64,000 nucleotides of DNA. It comes from an uncultured Spartobacteria bacterium. Lineage in GTDB: Bacteria; Verrucomicrobiota; Verrucomicrobiia; Chthoniobacterales; Chthoniobacteraceae. The first letter of the stretch is position 1, and every line of letters begins with the position of its first letter. Of the stretch, positions 17,081 to 25,888 are shown in pieces. Both the position numbers and the translations under genes were made by a program. Below the pieces are notes generated by a model, which ran no database searches, was not told the DNA's origin, and was given only the letters and a program-made list of their open reading frames with translations. The stretch is from positions 124,001 to 188,000 of the forward strand of contig CAIRYQ010000042.1 of NCBI GenBank assembly GCA_903882875.1, given 5' to 3'.

Positions 17081-17203
17081 TTTGGGAACACGGGAAACTT
17101 GCTCGCCCAGCGCGCTGGCGAGGGCAAAGCCGTTGAATGGGACGGCCCGAACACGCACATCATGAGTCTGCCGGAACTTAATCGCATCATGGAACAGGAA
17201 TAA
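17081..17203 (+). pseudogene. Remnant of a Gfo/Idh/MocA oxidoreductase C-terminus
   Basis: A 40-codon frame ending at TAA reads FGNTGNLLAQRAGEGKAVEW, then DGPNTHIMSLPELNRIMEQE. This matches the last helix and tail typical of PVC Gfo/Idh/MocA dehydrogenases (N-x-A-x-R-x-G-x-x-x-x-W-D plus a Leu/Pro-Glu-Leu-Asn tail). No upstream Rossmann part exists; the preceding sequence is unrelated. It is probably what is left after deletion of a full gene. Confidence 0.4.
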
Positions 17204-17257
17204 CGCGAGGGCAGGGGAATTTAGTTTGATCGCAAGGGCAGGGGAATTCAGTTTGTG
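17204..17257. repeat. Two tandem 27-bp repeats
   Basis: Two adjacent 27-bp units (17204-17230 and 17231-17257) share cgc[g/a]agggcaggggaatt then [t/c]agtttg, differing at about four bases. They lie just after the oxidoreductase remnant and before the hydrolase gene. The remaining spacer up to 17405 shows nothing else. Confidence 0.7.
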
Positions 17258-17405
17258 CTCCGAAGCGAATAAAGCTGCGAAAGCCACGCGCATCCGACTT
17301 CCAACCTCCGAATCCTTGAACACCGGACATAGACTTGATCCGACTCTGCTTATCGCCCGCGTCCCATCCATCCACAGCACGGCGACCTGCCTTGCAGTCA
17401 AATCA

Positions 17406-18812
17406 ATGAAAGGCCGCTACCTTGTATTGGCACTGGCTCTGACACTGGCTTGGTCCGGGTTGCCTCTTGATGCGCAGACAGCAGGCCAGCCTGCGGAGAT
17501 ACCAGTCACAAAAAGTTTGCAAGCCGGGGAGCCGGGCGGCGGGTTGGAATTCACGCTGGGAGAGATACCGCCGCTCTCCATCTCCTGCGAGGGGCATATT
17601 TCGACCACGAGGAATGGGGTGAAATTCGATGTGTTCTTCGATGGTGGCCGTAAGAGCAATGCAGCGATTTACGCAATCAATACGGGGCGCAAGCAACTCG
17701 TCCTGACTTCCGAGAAACACAAGGCCATCCTCGAAGACCTGATTCGGAGGAAGTTCACCGTCATCGTGGCGGATTTCCGGGACAAGAAACTGCCTGGCAT
17801 CGAGCTGGAGAAATACGTGGTCCGTCTTACCGAAGACGCGAGGGCGGCTGCGGACGGCATCCTGCTTCCCAGCGGCGTGATTCGTCCTCCGCTGACCACG
17901 AGGGATGAGGCGGCCGTGAGTAAGACCGAGACCTATGCGAATGATTACTTCACCCTCATGCCGGGTTTCACGGTGCAGAGGGACGTGGCCTGGTTTCATT
18001 ACTCCGACATCCCTGAGCCCTTTCGGAAAGAGATCGCCGGGCAGCTCGGCAAACCATTCAATGAAGCCGATGGTGCCAAGGCGAATACATACGACATCAT
18101 CTATCCTACCTATGGGCCTTCGGTGGGTGTCCTGACGAACTATTGTTCAGATGAAAAAGGGCGGGAGGATTACTACCCCACGGAGAAGACTTATCTGGTC
18201 ATGGCCTTTGCTTTCAAGAACCTCGCCGTGATCCACCAGCAGTATTTCAACGACCCGGTCGGCGGATACCCCAAGGGATACGGTTATTACGGCGATCAGT
18301 TTGCGGTGTCCTTTATCCGGCATGTGAAAGGGAACTCGGCCCGTTATCACATCGCTCCACAAAAGATTTGCGCTTTCGGACACAGCAAAGGCAGCGAGGT
18401 GCCAGGCATGTTGGTCAACAGGCTGAGAGGCACCCCGCCTTTCTTCCATGCAAAGGCGGACTTCAAGAAGTTGAACCTGACGGAAAAGGACAAGACCATC
18501 CCGTCGCCGTTTTCCGATCTGTCCACCGACATCACTTGTGCAATCTTCGGCGCGGGCGTCGGGAACCAGGAAATGCACAACGAAAAGGCGCAGCCTTGGA
18601 ATAATCACCCGGAGACAAACATGTCCCCCTTCTTCATCTATGCGGACCACCGTGCGGACACCCGGCAGCACACACGGGACGCTGTGGCGAAAGCCGGGGA
18701 ACATGGCGTCGCCGTGGAGACGGCGGAGCAGGAGTCGCACACCTGGCCTATCGGAAGCGCCTATGACAAGGCATCCGCATTCGCCGACAGGATGCTGGAC
18801 CTGCATTACTGA
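17406..18812 (+). CDS. Secreted alpha/beta-hydrolase, large esterase-like
   Basis: A 468-aa exported protein. The ATG at 17406 gives a signal peptide of about 23 residues ending LDAQT, and an upstream extension is rejected. After an N-terminal beta domain (about 40-170), the C-terminal part is an alpha/beta-hydrolase. The nucleophile motif is ICAFGHSKGSE (Ser near 326), the strand FFIYADHRAD probably supplies the acid, and ESHTWP (near 443) supplies the His. The family is not one I can name; the sequence around YYPTEKTYLVMAFAFKN suggests a lid. Base composition is somewhat less GC-rich than the flanking housekeeping genes. It stands alone. Confidence 0.68.
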   Translation: MKGRYLVLALALTLAWSGLPLDAQTAGQPAEIPVTKSLQAGEPGGGLEFTLGEIPPLSISCEGHISTTRNGVKFDVFFDGGRKSNAAIYAINTGRKQLVLTSEKHKAILEDLIRRKFTVIVADFRDKKLPGIELEKYVVRLTEDARAAADGILLPSGVIRPPLTTRDEAAVSKTETYANDYFTLMPGFTVQRDVAWFHYSDIPEPFRKEIAGQLGKPFNEADGAKANTYDIIYPTYGPSVGVLTNYCSDEKGREDYYPTEKTYLVMAFAFKNLAVIHQQYFNDPVGGYPKGYGYYGDQFAVSFIRHVKGNSARYHIAPQKICAFGHSKGSEVPGMLVNRLRGTPPFFHAKADFKKLNLTEKDKTIPSPFSDLSTDITCAIFGAGVGNQEMHNEKAQPWNNHPETNMSPFFIYADHRADTRQHTRDAVAKAGEHGVAVETAEQESHTWPIGSAYDKASAFADRMLDLHY

Positions 18813-18835
18813 CGTTTCATGGCACCTGACCGGCA

Positions 18836-19060
18836 TCACATTTTCGACCCACTGGGAGAGTTAAGTCCGAGTGGTTTGTTGGTTGATTTGGGCCAGCCAT
18901 TGCTGCACGACTTTGGCGATGAATCGCCAGCACCCTGCGGTGTTGCCCCTCGGACAAAAGGCTCGCGCCTTGTGGCATCTCGCTCGGCTCGATTTGCTGC
19001 CGTTGTCGCTGCGCAGGTATTGCAGCGCTCCGTGCCCTCGGTGTCCACCAAACCGAGACA
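18836..19060. repeat. Probable dispersed non-coding repeat
   Basis: The 287-base gap between the hydrolase and the ARC gene has overlapping short frames on both strands whose translations (Arg/Ala/Thr-rich) do not look like proteins. The segment resembles intergenic material that recurs in PVC genomes, but only one copy is in view, so this is inference. Confidence 0.25.
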
Positions 19061-19098
19061 ACCTCAGCCCGGCGTTAATGCTCCTTCATCCTAGCCGG

Positions 19099-20814
19099 CT
19101 ATACGATCGGCGACGGTGCCTTCATCGCCTCTGCCACGGCGCGGAACGGCGAGACTTTCACCACGTTCTCCGCGTCGTGATCGATCAGGTGTAGCCAGTC
19201 CTCGGTGATGTCAGTCGGCGGGAAGATGTCGTTCTCGTGGTATTCGGCCTCCAGCGAAATGAGCAGGTCGTTCTCGCTGATGCCTTCATCCTTCCCGCTC
19301 GCGAGGGCGCGCTTGATGGCGAGGGATTTTGCGCGCTCCACAATGCTCGCGATGATCGCGCCGCTCACGAGGTCACCGCGGTAGAGCGTCTCGCGGCGTC
19401 CGCTGCGGAGCGTGATGCTGAGGAAGCGGTTCTCGTCGCGGTGCGCGAACTGCGCTTCGATCACGCGTTCCGAGAGATGATGGATGACTTGCTCGACGCT
19501 GCCTTTCTCCACGAGCAGCGCGGGGTCGTAGGGCAGGTGAGGCGTGAGGTAGATGCGGTAAATCTCCTCGGCACCCTCGCGGGTCGGGCGATTGACTTTG
19601 ATTTTCCGGTCAATGCGGCCCGGACGGAGAATGGCGGGATCGATCAGGTCCGCGCGGTTGCTCGCGATGATGATCACCGCGTCGTGCAGGCTTTCGAGGC
19701 CGTCCATTTCCGTGCAAAACATCGGCACCAGCGTGCTGAGGATGCTGTTGAATCGTCCGGCACGGCGCGTGCCGAGGATGCTTTCGGCTTCGTCTATGAA
19801 CACAAACGGCAGATAGCCCTCGCGGCGTTTCTCGCGCGCGGTGGCGAAGATTTCGCGCACGATGCGTTCGCTTTCGCCGACCCACATGTTGAGGATTTCC
19901 GGCCCCTTGATGTGCATGAAAAACTCGCGCATCTCCTGCCCGGTCTTCGCGCGGAGCTGCTGCGTGAGATTCCACGCGGTTGCCTTTCCGATGAGCGTCT
20001 TGCCGCAACCGGGCGGGCCGTAGAGCAGGAAGCCCTTTGGCGTCGCGTGATGGAATTTTTCGTAGAGCTCCGGGTGCAGCAGCGGCCCTTCGATGGCCTC
20101 GCGAATCGCGGTGATCGCCTCGTGCTGTCCGCCGACTTTGTCCCACGGCAGCTCCGGCACCGTGTCGAGGTAGTATTCGTTGCTCTTCGTGCGAGCGAGG
20201 ACTTCGAGCGCGACGCGGAAATTTGCATCCGCACGCACGTCGTCGCCCGGCTTCAGCTTTTCCTTGGCGAGCAGTTCGCTGCGGAAAAGAATCGTGCATT
20301 GCTGCCCCGCCTCGCCGCCCACACGGATGCGATCGTTGCCGAGCAGCTCCGCGACTTTCACCACCGGCCCCGCGCGATCGTAACCGAGATCGCCGACGAC
20401 CACATACGCCTCGTTCACCAACACGCGCGTGCCGCGTCGGAACGCGCGAAGGTCCAGCCGTGGATCCACGTTGCAGTAAAATTCCGATCCGCCGACGACG
20501 ATCTGCGCGAGCATCGCCGGGCGCCCCTCGTCAAATTTCGGATACGCCGTAACGAACGTGCCGATGCGGTTCGCGGGCTGCGTCACCTTTTGCAGCGCGG
20601 CCTCCAGCTTTTCGATCGTGTCCTGCGCCTCGAACATGATCTCCTCGCGCTCCGCGACCTCCGCGCGGATTTCGAGGAGCCTGGTGCGCGTGGCGTCTCC
20701 CGGTGGGAGCTGCGCAATCAGATGCTCGATGCGTTCCACCAATCCGCGCGGCTCGCGATTTTCGTGTGACGACGAATTCCCGTCCTCGGGCGTCGGAGAA
20801 AGGTGCTCGTCCAT
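19099..20814 (-). CDS. ARC/Mpa-type proteasomal AAA+ ATPase
   Basis: A 571-aa hexameric AAA+ unfoldase related to Mpa/ARC of actinobacteria. An N-terminal coiled coil (about 25-75, with LLEIRAEVAEREEIMFEA) is followed by two OB-fold domains (about 85-225). The ATPase has Walker A GPPGCGKT near 265, pore loop region MWVGESERIVRE, Walker B FVFIDEAES near 336, and arginine-finger block ILRPGRIDRKIKV. The C-terminus is KAPSPIV: it lacks the GQYL/HbYX-like tail that opens the 20S gate. The ATG at 20814 is preferred over TTG at 20826. No pup/UBact, dop, pafA or prcAB genes are in the window. Confidence 0.9.
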   Translation of the reverse strand: MDEHLSPTPEDGNSSSHENREPRGLVERIEHLIAQLPPGDATRTRLLEIRAEVAEREEIMFEAQDTIEKLEAALQKVTQPANRIGTFVTAYPKFDEGRPAMLAQIVVGGSEFYCNVDPRLDLRAFRRGTRVLVNEAYVVVGDLGYDRAGPVVKVAELLGNDRIRVGGEAGQQCTILFRSELLAKEKLKPGDDVRADANFRVALEVLARTKSNEYYLDTVPELPWDKVGGQHEAITAIREAIEGPLLHPELYEKFHHATPKGFLLYGPPGCGKTLIGKATAWNLTQQLRAKTGQEMREFFMHIKGPEILNMWVGESERIVREIFATAREKRREGYLPFVFIDEAESILGTRRAGRFNSILSTLVPMFCTEMDGLESLHDAVIIIASNRADLIDPAILRPGRIDRKIKVNRPTREGAEEIYRIYLTPHLPYDPALLVEKGSVEQVIHHLSERVIEAQFAHRDENRFLSITLRSGRRETLYRGDLVSGAIIASIVERAKSLAIKRALASGKDEGISENDLLISLEAEYHENDIFPPTDITEDWLHLIDHDAENVVKVSPFRAVAEAMKAPSPIV

Positions 20815-20954
20815 CGTTTTGTCCAAGATACATCACTTTGCAGACCGTGCAATTCGCGCGGCGGATTTTGAACGGTGCAGGCGCGAAAAAGATGCGTTTG
20901 TTCGGGGCGGCGCACTGCGATCTGCGGAGGCCGCCCCACGCACTCGGGCAAATT

Positions 20955-22415
20955 TCACGCAATGATGTCCTTCACCACCTTCGACGGCTCGACTCCGGTG
21001 AGGCGCTGATCGAGGCCCTGATATTTGAAAGTGAAGCGGTCGTGGGCGATGCCCATGCAGTGGAGGATCGTCGCGTTGAGGTCGTTCAGGTGGACGGGGT
21101 TTTCGACGATGTTGTAGCTGAAGTCGTCGGTCTCGCCGTAGATGGTGCCGCCCTTCACGCCGCCGCCGGCCATGAACATGGAGAAGCATTTCGGGTGGTG
21201 GTCGCGACCGTAGTTGTCGGCGGTGAGCTTGCCCTGCGAATAGACGGTGCGGCCAAATTCGCCGCCCCAGACGACGAGCGTGGAATCGAGCAGGCCGCGC
21301 TGTTTCAAATCCTGGATGAGCGCGGAGACGGGCTGGTCGGTGTCGCTGCACTGCGCGCGGATTTCGGAGGGGAGGTTGCCGTGCTGGTCCCATCCGCGGT
21401 GGAGAATCTGCACGACGCGGACGCCGCGCTCGACGAGCCTGCGCGCGAGCAGTGCGCTGGATGCAAACGTGCCGGACTTTTTCACCTCGGGGCCATACAT
21501 ATCGAGGACGCTCTGCGGCTCGCGCGCGGTGTCCACGAGTTCGGGCACGCTCGTCTGCATTCGGAACGCCATTTCGTATTGCGCGATGCGCGTCTGGATA
21601 TCCGGGTCGCCCATGCGCTCGAAGCCGCGCTGGTTCAGCTTTGCGAGCGCGTCGAGCATCGTGCGGCGCGCGCCGCTGGAGACGCCGTCGGGATTTTGAA
21701 TGTACAAAACGGGATCGCCCGTGCTGCGCAGCGCGACGCCGGTATAGCGTCCGGGCAGGAATCCGGAATTCCACATGCGCGTGAAGAGCGCCTGCGCGTT
21801 CGCCTTTGCCGACCACGTGGGCGTGAGGACGACGAATGCGGGCAGGTCGTTGTTCTCGCTGCCGAGGCCGTACGCGAGCCACGAGCCGAGGCTGGCCTTG
21901 CCGGGGACTTCGCTGCCCGTCATCACGAAAGTGCAGGCGGGGTCGTGGTTGATGGCGTTCGTGTGGACGGTCTTGATGAGCGCAATGTCGTCCACGACTT
22001 TCGCCGTGTGCGGGAGGAGTTCGCTGACCCAGCGTCCGCATTTTCCGTGTTGGGAAAAATTGAACATGCTCGGCGCGACGGGCAGCCGCGCCTGGCCGCT
22101 GGTCATCGTGGTGATGCGCTGGCCATTGCGGATCGAATCGGGGAGATCCTTGTCGAACTGCTCCTTCAGCCCCGGCTTGTAGTCCCACAGATCGAGCTGC
22201 GAAGGCGCGCCATTCATGTGGAGGTAGATGATGGATTTCGCCTTCGGCGCGAAATTCGGAAAGCCCGGCAGCGGCGGATGCACGCGCGCGCTCGCGGCGG
22301 CGCTCGCGCGGTCGCCCATCATGCACGCAAGCGCGAGCCCGCCGAGGCGGAGACCGGCGTCACCGAAGAACTGGCGGCGCGTCTGAAGGAGCTGGGATTC
22401 AAAGATCGGATCCAT
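20955..22415 (-). CDS. DUF1501 protein, Tat-exported
   Basis: A 486-aa member of DUF1501, an alkaline-phosphatase/sulfatase-like family that is abundant in Planctomycetota and Verrucomicrobiota. The start at 22415 ([19 protein letters not shown]) fits the family and places a twin-arginine motif near residue 13, followed by the hydrophobic [13 protein letters not shown]. Typical blocks are [56 protein letters not shown] and [21 protein letters not shown]. Family members often pair with a DUF1549/DUF1553 cytochrome-like gene; this copy has no such partner beside it. It lies upstream of the ARC gene on the same strand, with a 140-base gap. Confidence 0.9.
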   Translation of the reverse strand: MDPIFESQLLQTRRQFFGDAGLRLGGLALACMMGDRASAAASARVHPPLPGFPNFAPKAKSIIYLHMNGAPSQLDLWDYKPGLKEQFDKDLPDSIRNGQRITTMTSGQARLPVAPSMFNFSQHGKCGRWVSELLPHTAKVVDDIALIKTVHTNAINHDPACTFVMTGSEVPGKASLGSWLAYGLGSENNDLPAFVVLTPTWSAKANAQALFTRMWNSGFLPGRYTGVALRSTGDPVLYIQNPDGVSSGARRTMLDALAKLNQRGFERMGDPDIQTRIAQYEMAFRMQTSVPELVDTAREPQSVLDMYGPEVKKSGTFASSALLARRLVERGVRVVQILHRGWDQHGNLPSEIRAQCSDTDQPVSALIQDLKQRGLLDSTLVVWGGEFGRTVYSQGKLTADNYGRDHHPKCFSMFMAGGGVKGGTIYGETDDFSYNIVENPVHLNDLNATILHCMGIAHDRFTFKYQGLDQRLTGVEPSKVVKDIIA

Positions 22416-22550
22416 GGTGAGGGAAAAATGGTTTGCGAAGTCTCGCATAGAATGACCGCGAGGGAATCCCCGACTGAGGGAAAATTCTCGCGCCCTGTCC
22501 GGTTACTTGAAAAGCTGATGATCTTCTTCTGACGACGAGCGGTGAGCGGC

Positions 22551-22709
22551 CGCGAGCATCGGGGAGCACAGGAGGCCCGCCTGTCGTGTCGCGCGGCTCG
22601 CGCGGCACATCGAGCGTCAGCTTGTGAACGGATCACCTCGGGGTCCGAATGTTTGCGGCGGGTGGCCACAAACCACAGGCGGGGTCGCCCGTGCTCCCCG
22701 ATGCTCGCG
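22551..22709. repeat. Long inverted repeat in intergenic region
   Basis: Arms at 22551-22584 and 22675-22709 share gcgagcatcggggagcac, then a less exact gcccgcctg half, with about 28 of 33 positions paired across a loop of about 90 bases. It lies between argS and the DUF1501 gene, both on the minus strand. It would form a strong cruciform or RNA hairpin, and most of the 340-base gap is accounted for by it. Confidence 0.6.
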
Positions 22710-22755
22710 CCGCACACACTGCTGGATCGCCCGATCTGCCAACCAGCCGGACAAG

Positions 22756-24579
22756 CTACATCCGTTCCGGCACGCCGATGCCGAGGAGATCGAGACCCTT
22801 CGCGAGCACGCGCGCGGTCGTGTCGCACAGCAGCAGGCGCGTGCTGCGTGCGGATTCCACGGCCTTCAGCACGGGGCAGCTCTCGAAGAACGAGTGGAAC
22901 GCTCCGGCGAGTTCGTAAAGGTAATTGCAGAGGAGGTTCGGGCGGTGATCGTCGAGAATCATCGGGACGACTTCGCCAAACTGCGCGAGCTTTTTTGCGA
23001 GCGAGAGTTCGCCGGGCTCCGCGAGTGTCGCCGCATTGTTGGCTGTTGAATGTTCCGCACCGGCCGCCGGACGCACCGAGGCCGGATCGATCCCGCCTTT
23101 CCGGAAAATCGAGCGGATGCGTACGTAGCTGTATTGCAGGTACGGCGCGGTGTTGCCCTGGAAGCTCAGCATTTTGTCCCACGAAAAAACGTAATCGCTC
23201 TGCCGATTCGGTAGCAGGTCGGCGTATTTCACCGCGCCGATGCCGACGATGCGCGCGACTTCGCGGCGCTCGGCCTCGGGCATCTCGGGACTTTTTTCCG
23301 TGACGGTCGTGAATGCGCGCTCCTCGGCCTCATCAAGCAGTTCGCCGAGCTTCACCGTGTCGCCACTGCGCGTTTTGAAGGGCTTGCCGTCCTCGCCCAT
23401 GATGCTGCCGAACCACACATGCGACAGCTTCGCCGTGGACTCCGGCTGCCAGCGCCGCCAGATCGCGAAGAGCTGGCGGAAGTGGAGCTGCTGCCGACCG
23501 TCGGTGACGTAGATGATTTCGTCGGGCCTAAAGAATTCGTCGGTCGTACATGGCTTGTCGGTCGTGCGGGGTAAAAAGCCCACACGCAATTTGAGTGTGG
23601 CGAGGTCGGTCGTGGTGTAGTTCGACGCGCCGTCTGCTTTCCGCACGATTGCGGGCGCAGGCTTCCAGCCGTTCTCGTCCTTGATCAAAAACGGATCGTC
23701 CCTCTCCGGCAGCGAGTCGTCGCTGAAGACGCAAAGCGCACCGTCGCTTTCTCGAGCGGTGCCGCTGTGGTAGAGCTCGTTTACGACGTCCCTCAACATA
23801 TATCTGTAGAAACTCTCCCCATACGTACGGTCAAAGTGGATGCCTAGACGCGAGTAGATTTCGTCAAACTGCACCTGCGAAAGGCGCCTCATTTCTTTCC
23901 AGATGGCATCGTTTTCCTCGTTACCGTCTTGAAGTTTCACGAGCTCTCCGCGCGCGGCGTCGAGCTGTCTGGGGTCGGTTTTGCAGAGTTCGTTTTGCGC
24001 CTTGTAGATGCGTTCGAGCTCGCCGATGGGATCGCGATCGAGCGCATCCTTGTTGAGGATCGTCTTCCACGCGACCAGCAGCATTCCGAATTGCGTGCCC
24101 CAGTCGCCGATGTGGTTGTCGGTGATAACGTCGTGTCCGAGGAAGCGCGCGATGCGCGCAAGCGCGTCACCGAGAACAGTGCTGCGGATGTGGCCGACGT
24201 GCATCGGCTTTGCGACGTTCGGCGAGGAGAAATCAATCACGATGCGCCGCTGCGGCACGGAGGGAACGCCGAGGTGATCATCGGCTGCGAGCGCGGTGAA
24301 GTGCGCGATGACGGCGGCGGGCTTCAGGCGGAAATTGATGAACCCTGCGCCTGCGATCTCCGGCGTCTCGCACAGGTCATCCACTTGCAGCTTCGCGATG
24401 ATTTCCATCGCGAGCTGGCGTGGGTTTGCGCGGCGCGGCTTGGCGAGCTGCATCGCGATGTTCGACTGGTAGTCACCGAAGCGCGTGTCCTGCGCGCTCT
24501 GCACGGTCACGGCGATGCCGCCGGTGTCTCCGGCTGCTGCGGCGAGCCGCGATGCGAGGATGCTTTGGATGGTTTCCAT
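22756..24579 (-). CDS. argS: Arginyl-tRNA synthetase
   Basis: A class I aminoacyl-tRNA synthetase of 607 aa, charging tRNA-Arg. The start at 24579 (METIQSILASRLAAAAGDTG) fits the family; 52 upstream in-frame residues are antisense to the EIIA gene. It shows an N-terminal Add-1 domain (about 1-100), the HIGH-type motif as HVGH (127-130) within SSPNVAKPMHVGHIRST, GDWGTQFG, and a KMSKS-equivalent region in FKTRSGDTVKL. The C-terminal anticodon-binding DALR domain contains LQYSYVRIRSI and ends with LLGIGVPERM. The family-specific tail is complete. Confidence 0.96.
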   Translation of the reverse strand: METIQSILASRLAAAAGDTGGIAVTVQSAQDTRFGDYQSNIAMQLAKPRRANPRQLAMEIIAKLQVDDLCETPEIAGAGFINFRLKPAAVIAHFTALAADDHLGVPSVPQRRIVIDFSSPNVAKPMHVGHIRSTVLGDALARIARFLGHDVITDNHIGDWGTQFGMLLVAWKTILNKDALDRDPIGELERIYKAQNELCKTDPRQLDAARGELVKLQDGNEENDAIWKEMRRLSQVQFDEIYSRLGIHFDRTYGESFYRYMLRDVVNELYHSGTARESDGALCVFSDDSLPERDDPFLIKDENGWKPAPAIVRKADGASNYTTTDLATLKLRVGFLPRTTDKPCTTDEFFRPDEIIYVTDGRQQLHFRQLFAIWRRWQPESTAKLSHVWFGSIMGEDGKPFKTRSGDTVKLGELLDEAEERAFTTVTEKSPEMPEAERREVARIVGIGAVKYADLLPNRQSDYVFSWDKMLSFQGNTAPYLQYSYVRIRSIFRKGGIDPASVRPAAGAEHSTANNAATLAEPGELSLAKKLAQFGEVVPMILDDHRPNLLCNYLYELAGAFHSFFESCPVLKAVESARSTRLLLCDTTARVLAKGLDLLGIGVPERM

Positions 24580-24649
24580 GGAAAATGAGACGCGGAGGAA
24601 TACGCGGCGCGTGTCGGCTGCTCCAGATTCGGCGCGGCGAAGCCGGTTG

Positions 24650-25114
24650 CTACGCGGGCTGGCTTTTCTCGAAGACCGCGAGGATTTCCGCCGCCGTCGG
24701 CGCAGTGCCGAGGCGCTCGCGGACGTTGCGGTCATTCAGAAATTTCGCAATCGCCGCGAGCGTGCGCAGGTGCGTCTGGAACTGATCCTTCGGCACCACA
24801 AAGAGGACGACAAACTTTACAAGCGCGTTATCGAGCGACTCGAACTCGATGCCTTTTGTCGAGCGCCCGAAAGCCGCGATCACTTTCGTCACGCGGTCAC
24901 TCGATGCGTGCGGAATCGCGATGCCAAAGCCGATGCCCGTGCTCATCGTCTCTTCGCGGGCGCGCAGCGCGGCGAGCACTGCGTCGCGATCCGGCCCGGC
25001 GATCTGTCCGTGTGCGACAAGCAAATCCACGAGTTCGGCGATCGCGGCGTAGCGATCTGTCGTCTGCATCTCCGGGAGGATCGTTTCTGCCGAAAGGAGA
25101 TTGCCTAATGTCAT
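24650..25114 (-). CDS. PTS EIIA (fructose/PtsN-type) domain protein
   Basis: A single-domain 154-aa EIIA of the mannitol/fructose family. The phosphorylated His is His69 in GIGFGIAIPHASS. Other landmarks are the leading MTLGNLLSAETILPEM, RAREETMSTG, and LAAIAKFLNDRNVRERL near the end. With no EIIB or EIIC gene nearby it is more likely a regulatory PtsN-like protein than part of a sugar transporter. It lies 70 bases upstream of argS on the same strand, and their transcripts may be linked. EI and HPr are not in the window. Confidence 0.85.
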   Translation of the reverse strand: MTLGNLLSAETILPEMQTTDRYAAIAELVDLLVAHGQIAGPDRDAVLAALRAREETMSTGIGFGIAIPHASSDRVTKVIAAFGRSTKGIEFESLDNALVKFVVLFVVPKDQFQTHLRTLAAIAKFLNDRNVRERLGTAPTAAEILAVFEKSQPA

Positions 25115-25209
25115 GCGTTGCGTGGTGCGAAGATTGGGCGGGGGAGATTAGGTGCGTCGTCCGACGTGGCAAGCGCGATCTCCGTCGGAATTGTTCTTTG
25201 ACGTTCTGG

Positions 25210-25815
25210 TCAGGTTTCTCCGTCCGCCGCGCCGGTGAGTTGCAGCAATCGGAATGTCTCGCGGCCTTCACGTCCGGAATACGTCGCGAGCGGCTGCCAC
25301 TCGCGGAGCAGCGAGAAGCGCGGGGAGAAAAAAGTGTCGAGACCTTCGCGCGTCACGCCAAACGGCGGGCCGGACTCGCCGGGATCGAGCCCTGGGTCGA
25401 GGTAAAAAATCGCGAGCAGATGACCGCCGGGTTTCAGTGCGCCGGCGACGGATGCAACGTAGTCTGTGCGGCGCGACGGAACGATCGCGCAGAAGCAGGT
25501 GTGCTCGAAGACCACGTCGAATTTTTCGCGCAGCGACGGCGGCAGGGCGAAAAGGTCGCCGAGTTGATAGCGTTCACCGCCGACCGCCGGCTGCGCCTTC
25601 GCGCGCGTGATCGCCGAGGGCGCGATGTCGAGGCCGACGACTTCATCGGCCGTCGCCGCCAGTGCCCGCACGTCGTGGCCGGTGCCGCAGCCGGGGACAA
25701 GCACGCGACCATGCACGGGGTGTGACTTTAGAAATGCGATCAGCGCCGGATGCGCCGCGCCTTTTTCCCACGGTGTGTCGCCCTCGGTGTATTTTTGCTC
25801 CCAGTCTGCATTCAT
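25210..25815 (-). CDS. Thiopurine S-methyltransferase-family methyltransferase
   Basis: A 201-aa SAM-dependent methyltransferase of the TPMT-like family. The start at 25815 (MNADWEQKYTEGDTPWEKG) has the family's WxxxYxxGxTPW signature; an upstream extension is antisense-like and rejected. SAM-binding motif I is VLVPGCGTGHDVRALA (about 38-53), with EVVGLDIAPSA as motif II. The FEHTCFCAI block is typical of bacterial TPMT relatives that methylate thiols, selenium or tellurium compounds, or inorganic ions. The precise acceptor is unknown. It sits next to another methyltransferase on the same strand. Confidence 0.82.
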   Translation of the reverse strand: MNADWEQKYTEGDTPWEKGAAHPALIAFLKSHPVHGRVLVPGCGTGHDVRALAATADEVVGLDIAPSAITRAKAQPAVGGERYQLGDLFALPPSLREKFDVVFEHTCFCAIVPSRRTDYVASVAGALKPGGHLLAIFYLDPGLDPGESGPPFGVTREGLDTFFSPRFSLLREWQPLATYSGREGRETFRLLQLTGAADGET

Positions 25816-25888
25816 GTGGTGATGTCTCCTGATGATGCTGTGCCGCCAATGTGCACGCACTTCGCCCACGCGCGGAAGAGAGCCGGGA

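Noticed and set aside
18836-19051. 71-codon minus-strand frame with Thr/Ala/Arg-rich translation
   Set aside because: It resembles a recurrent spurious prediction in intergenic repeats and has no ribosome binding site or domain.
20703-22532. 609-codon plus-strand open frame
   Set aside because: It is antisense to the DUF1501 gene, with no protein-like pattern; the minus-strand product has complete family blocks.
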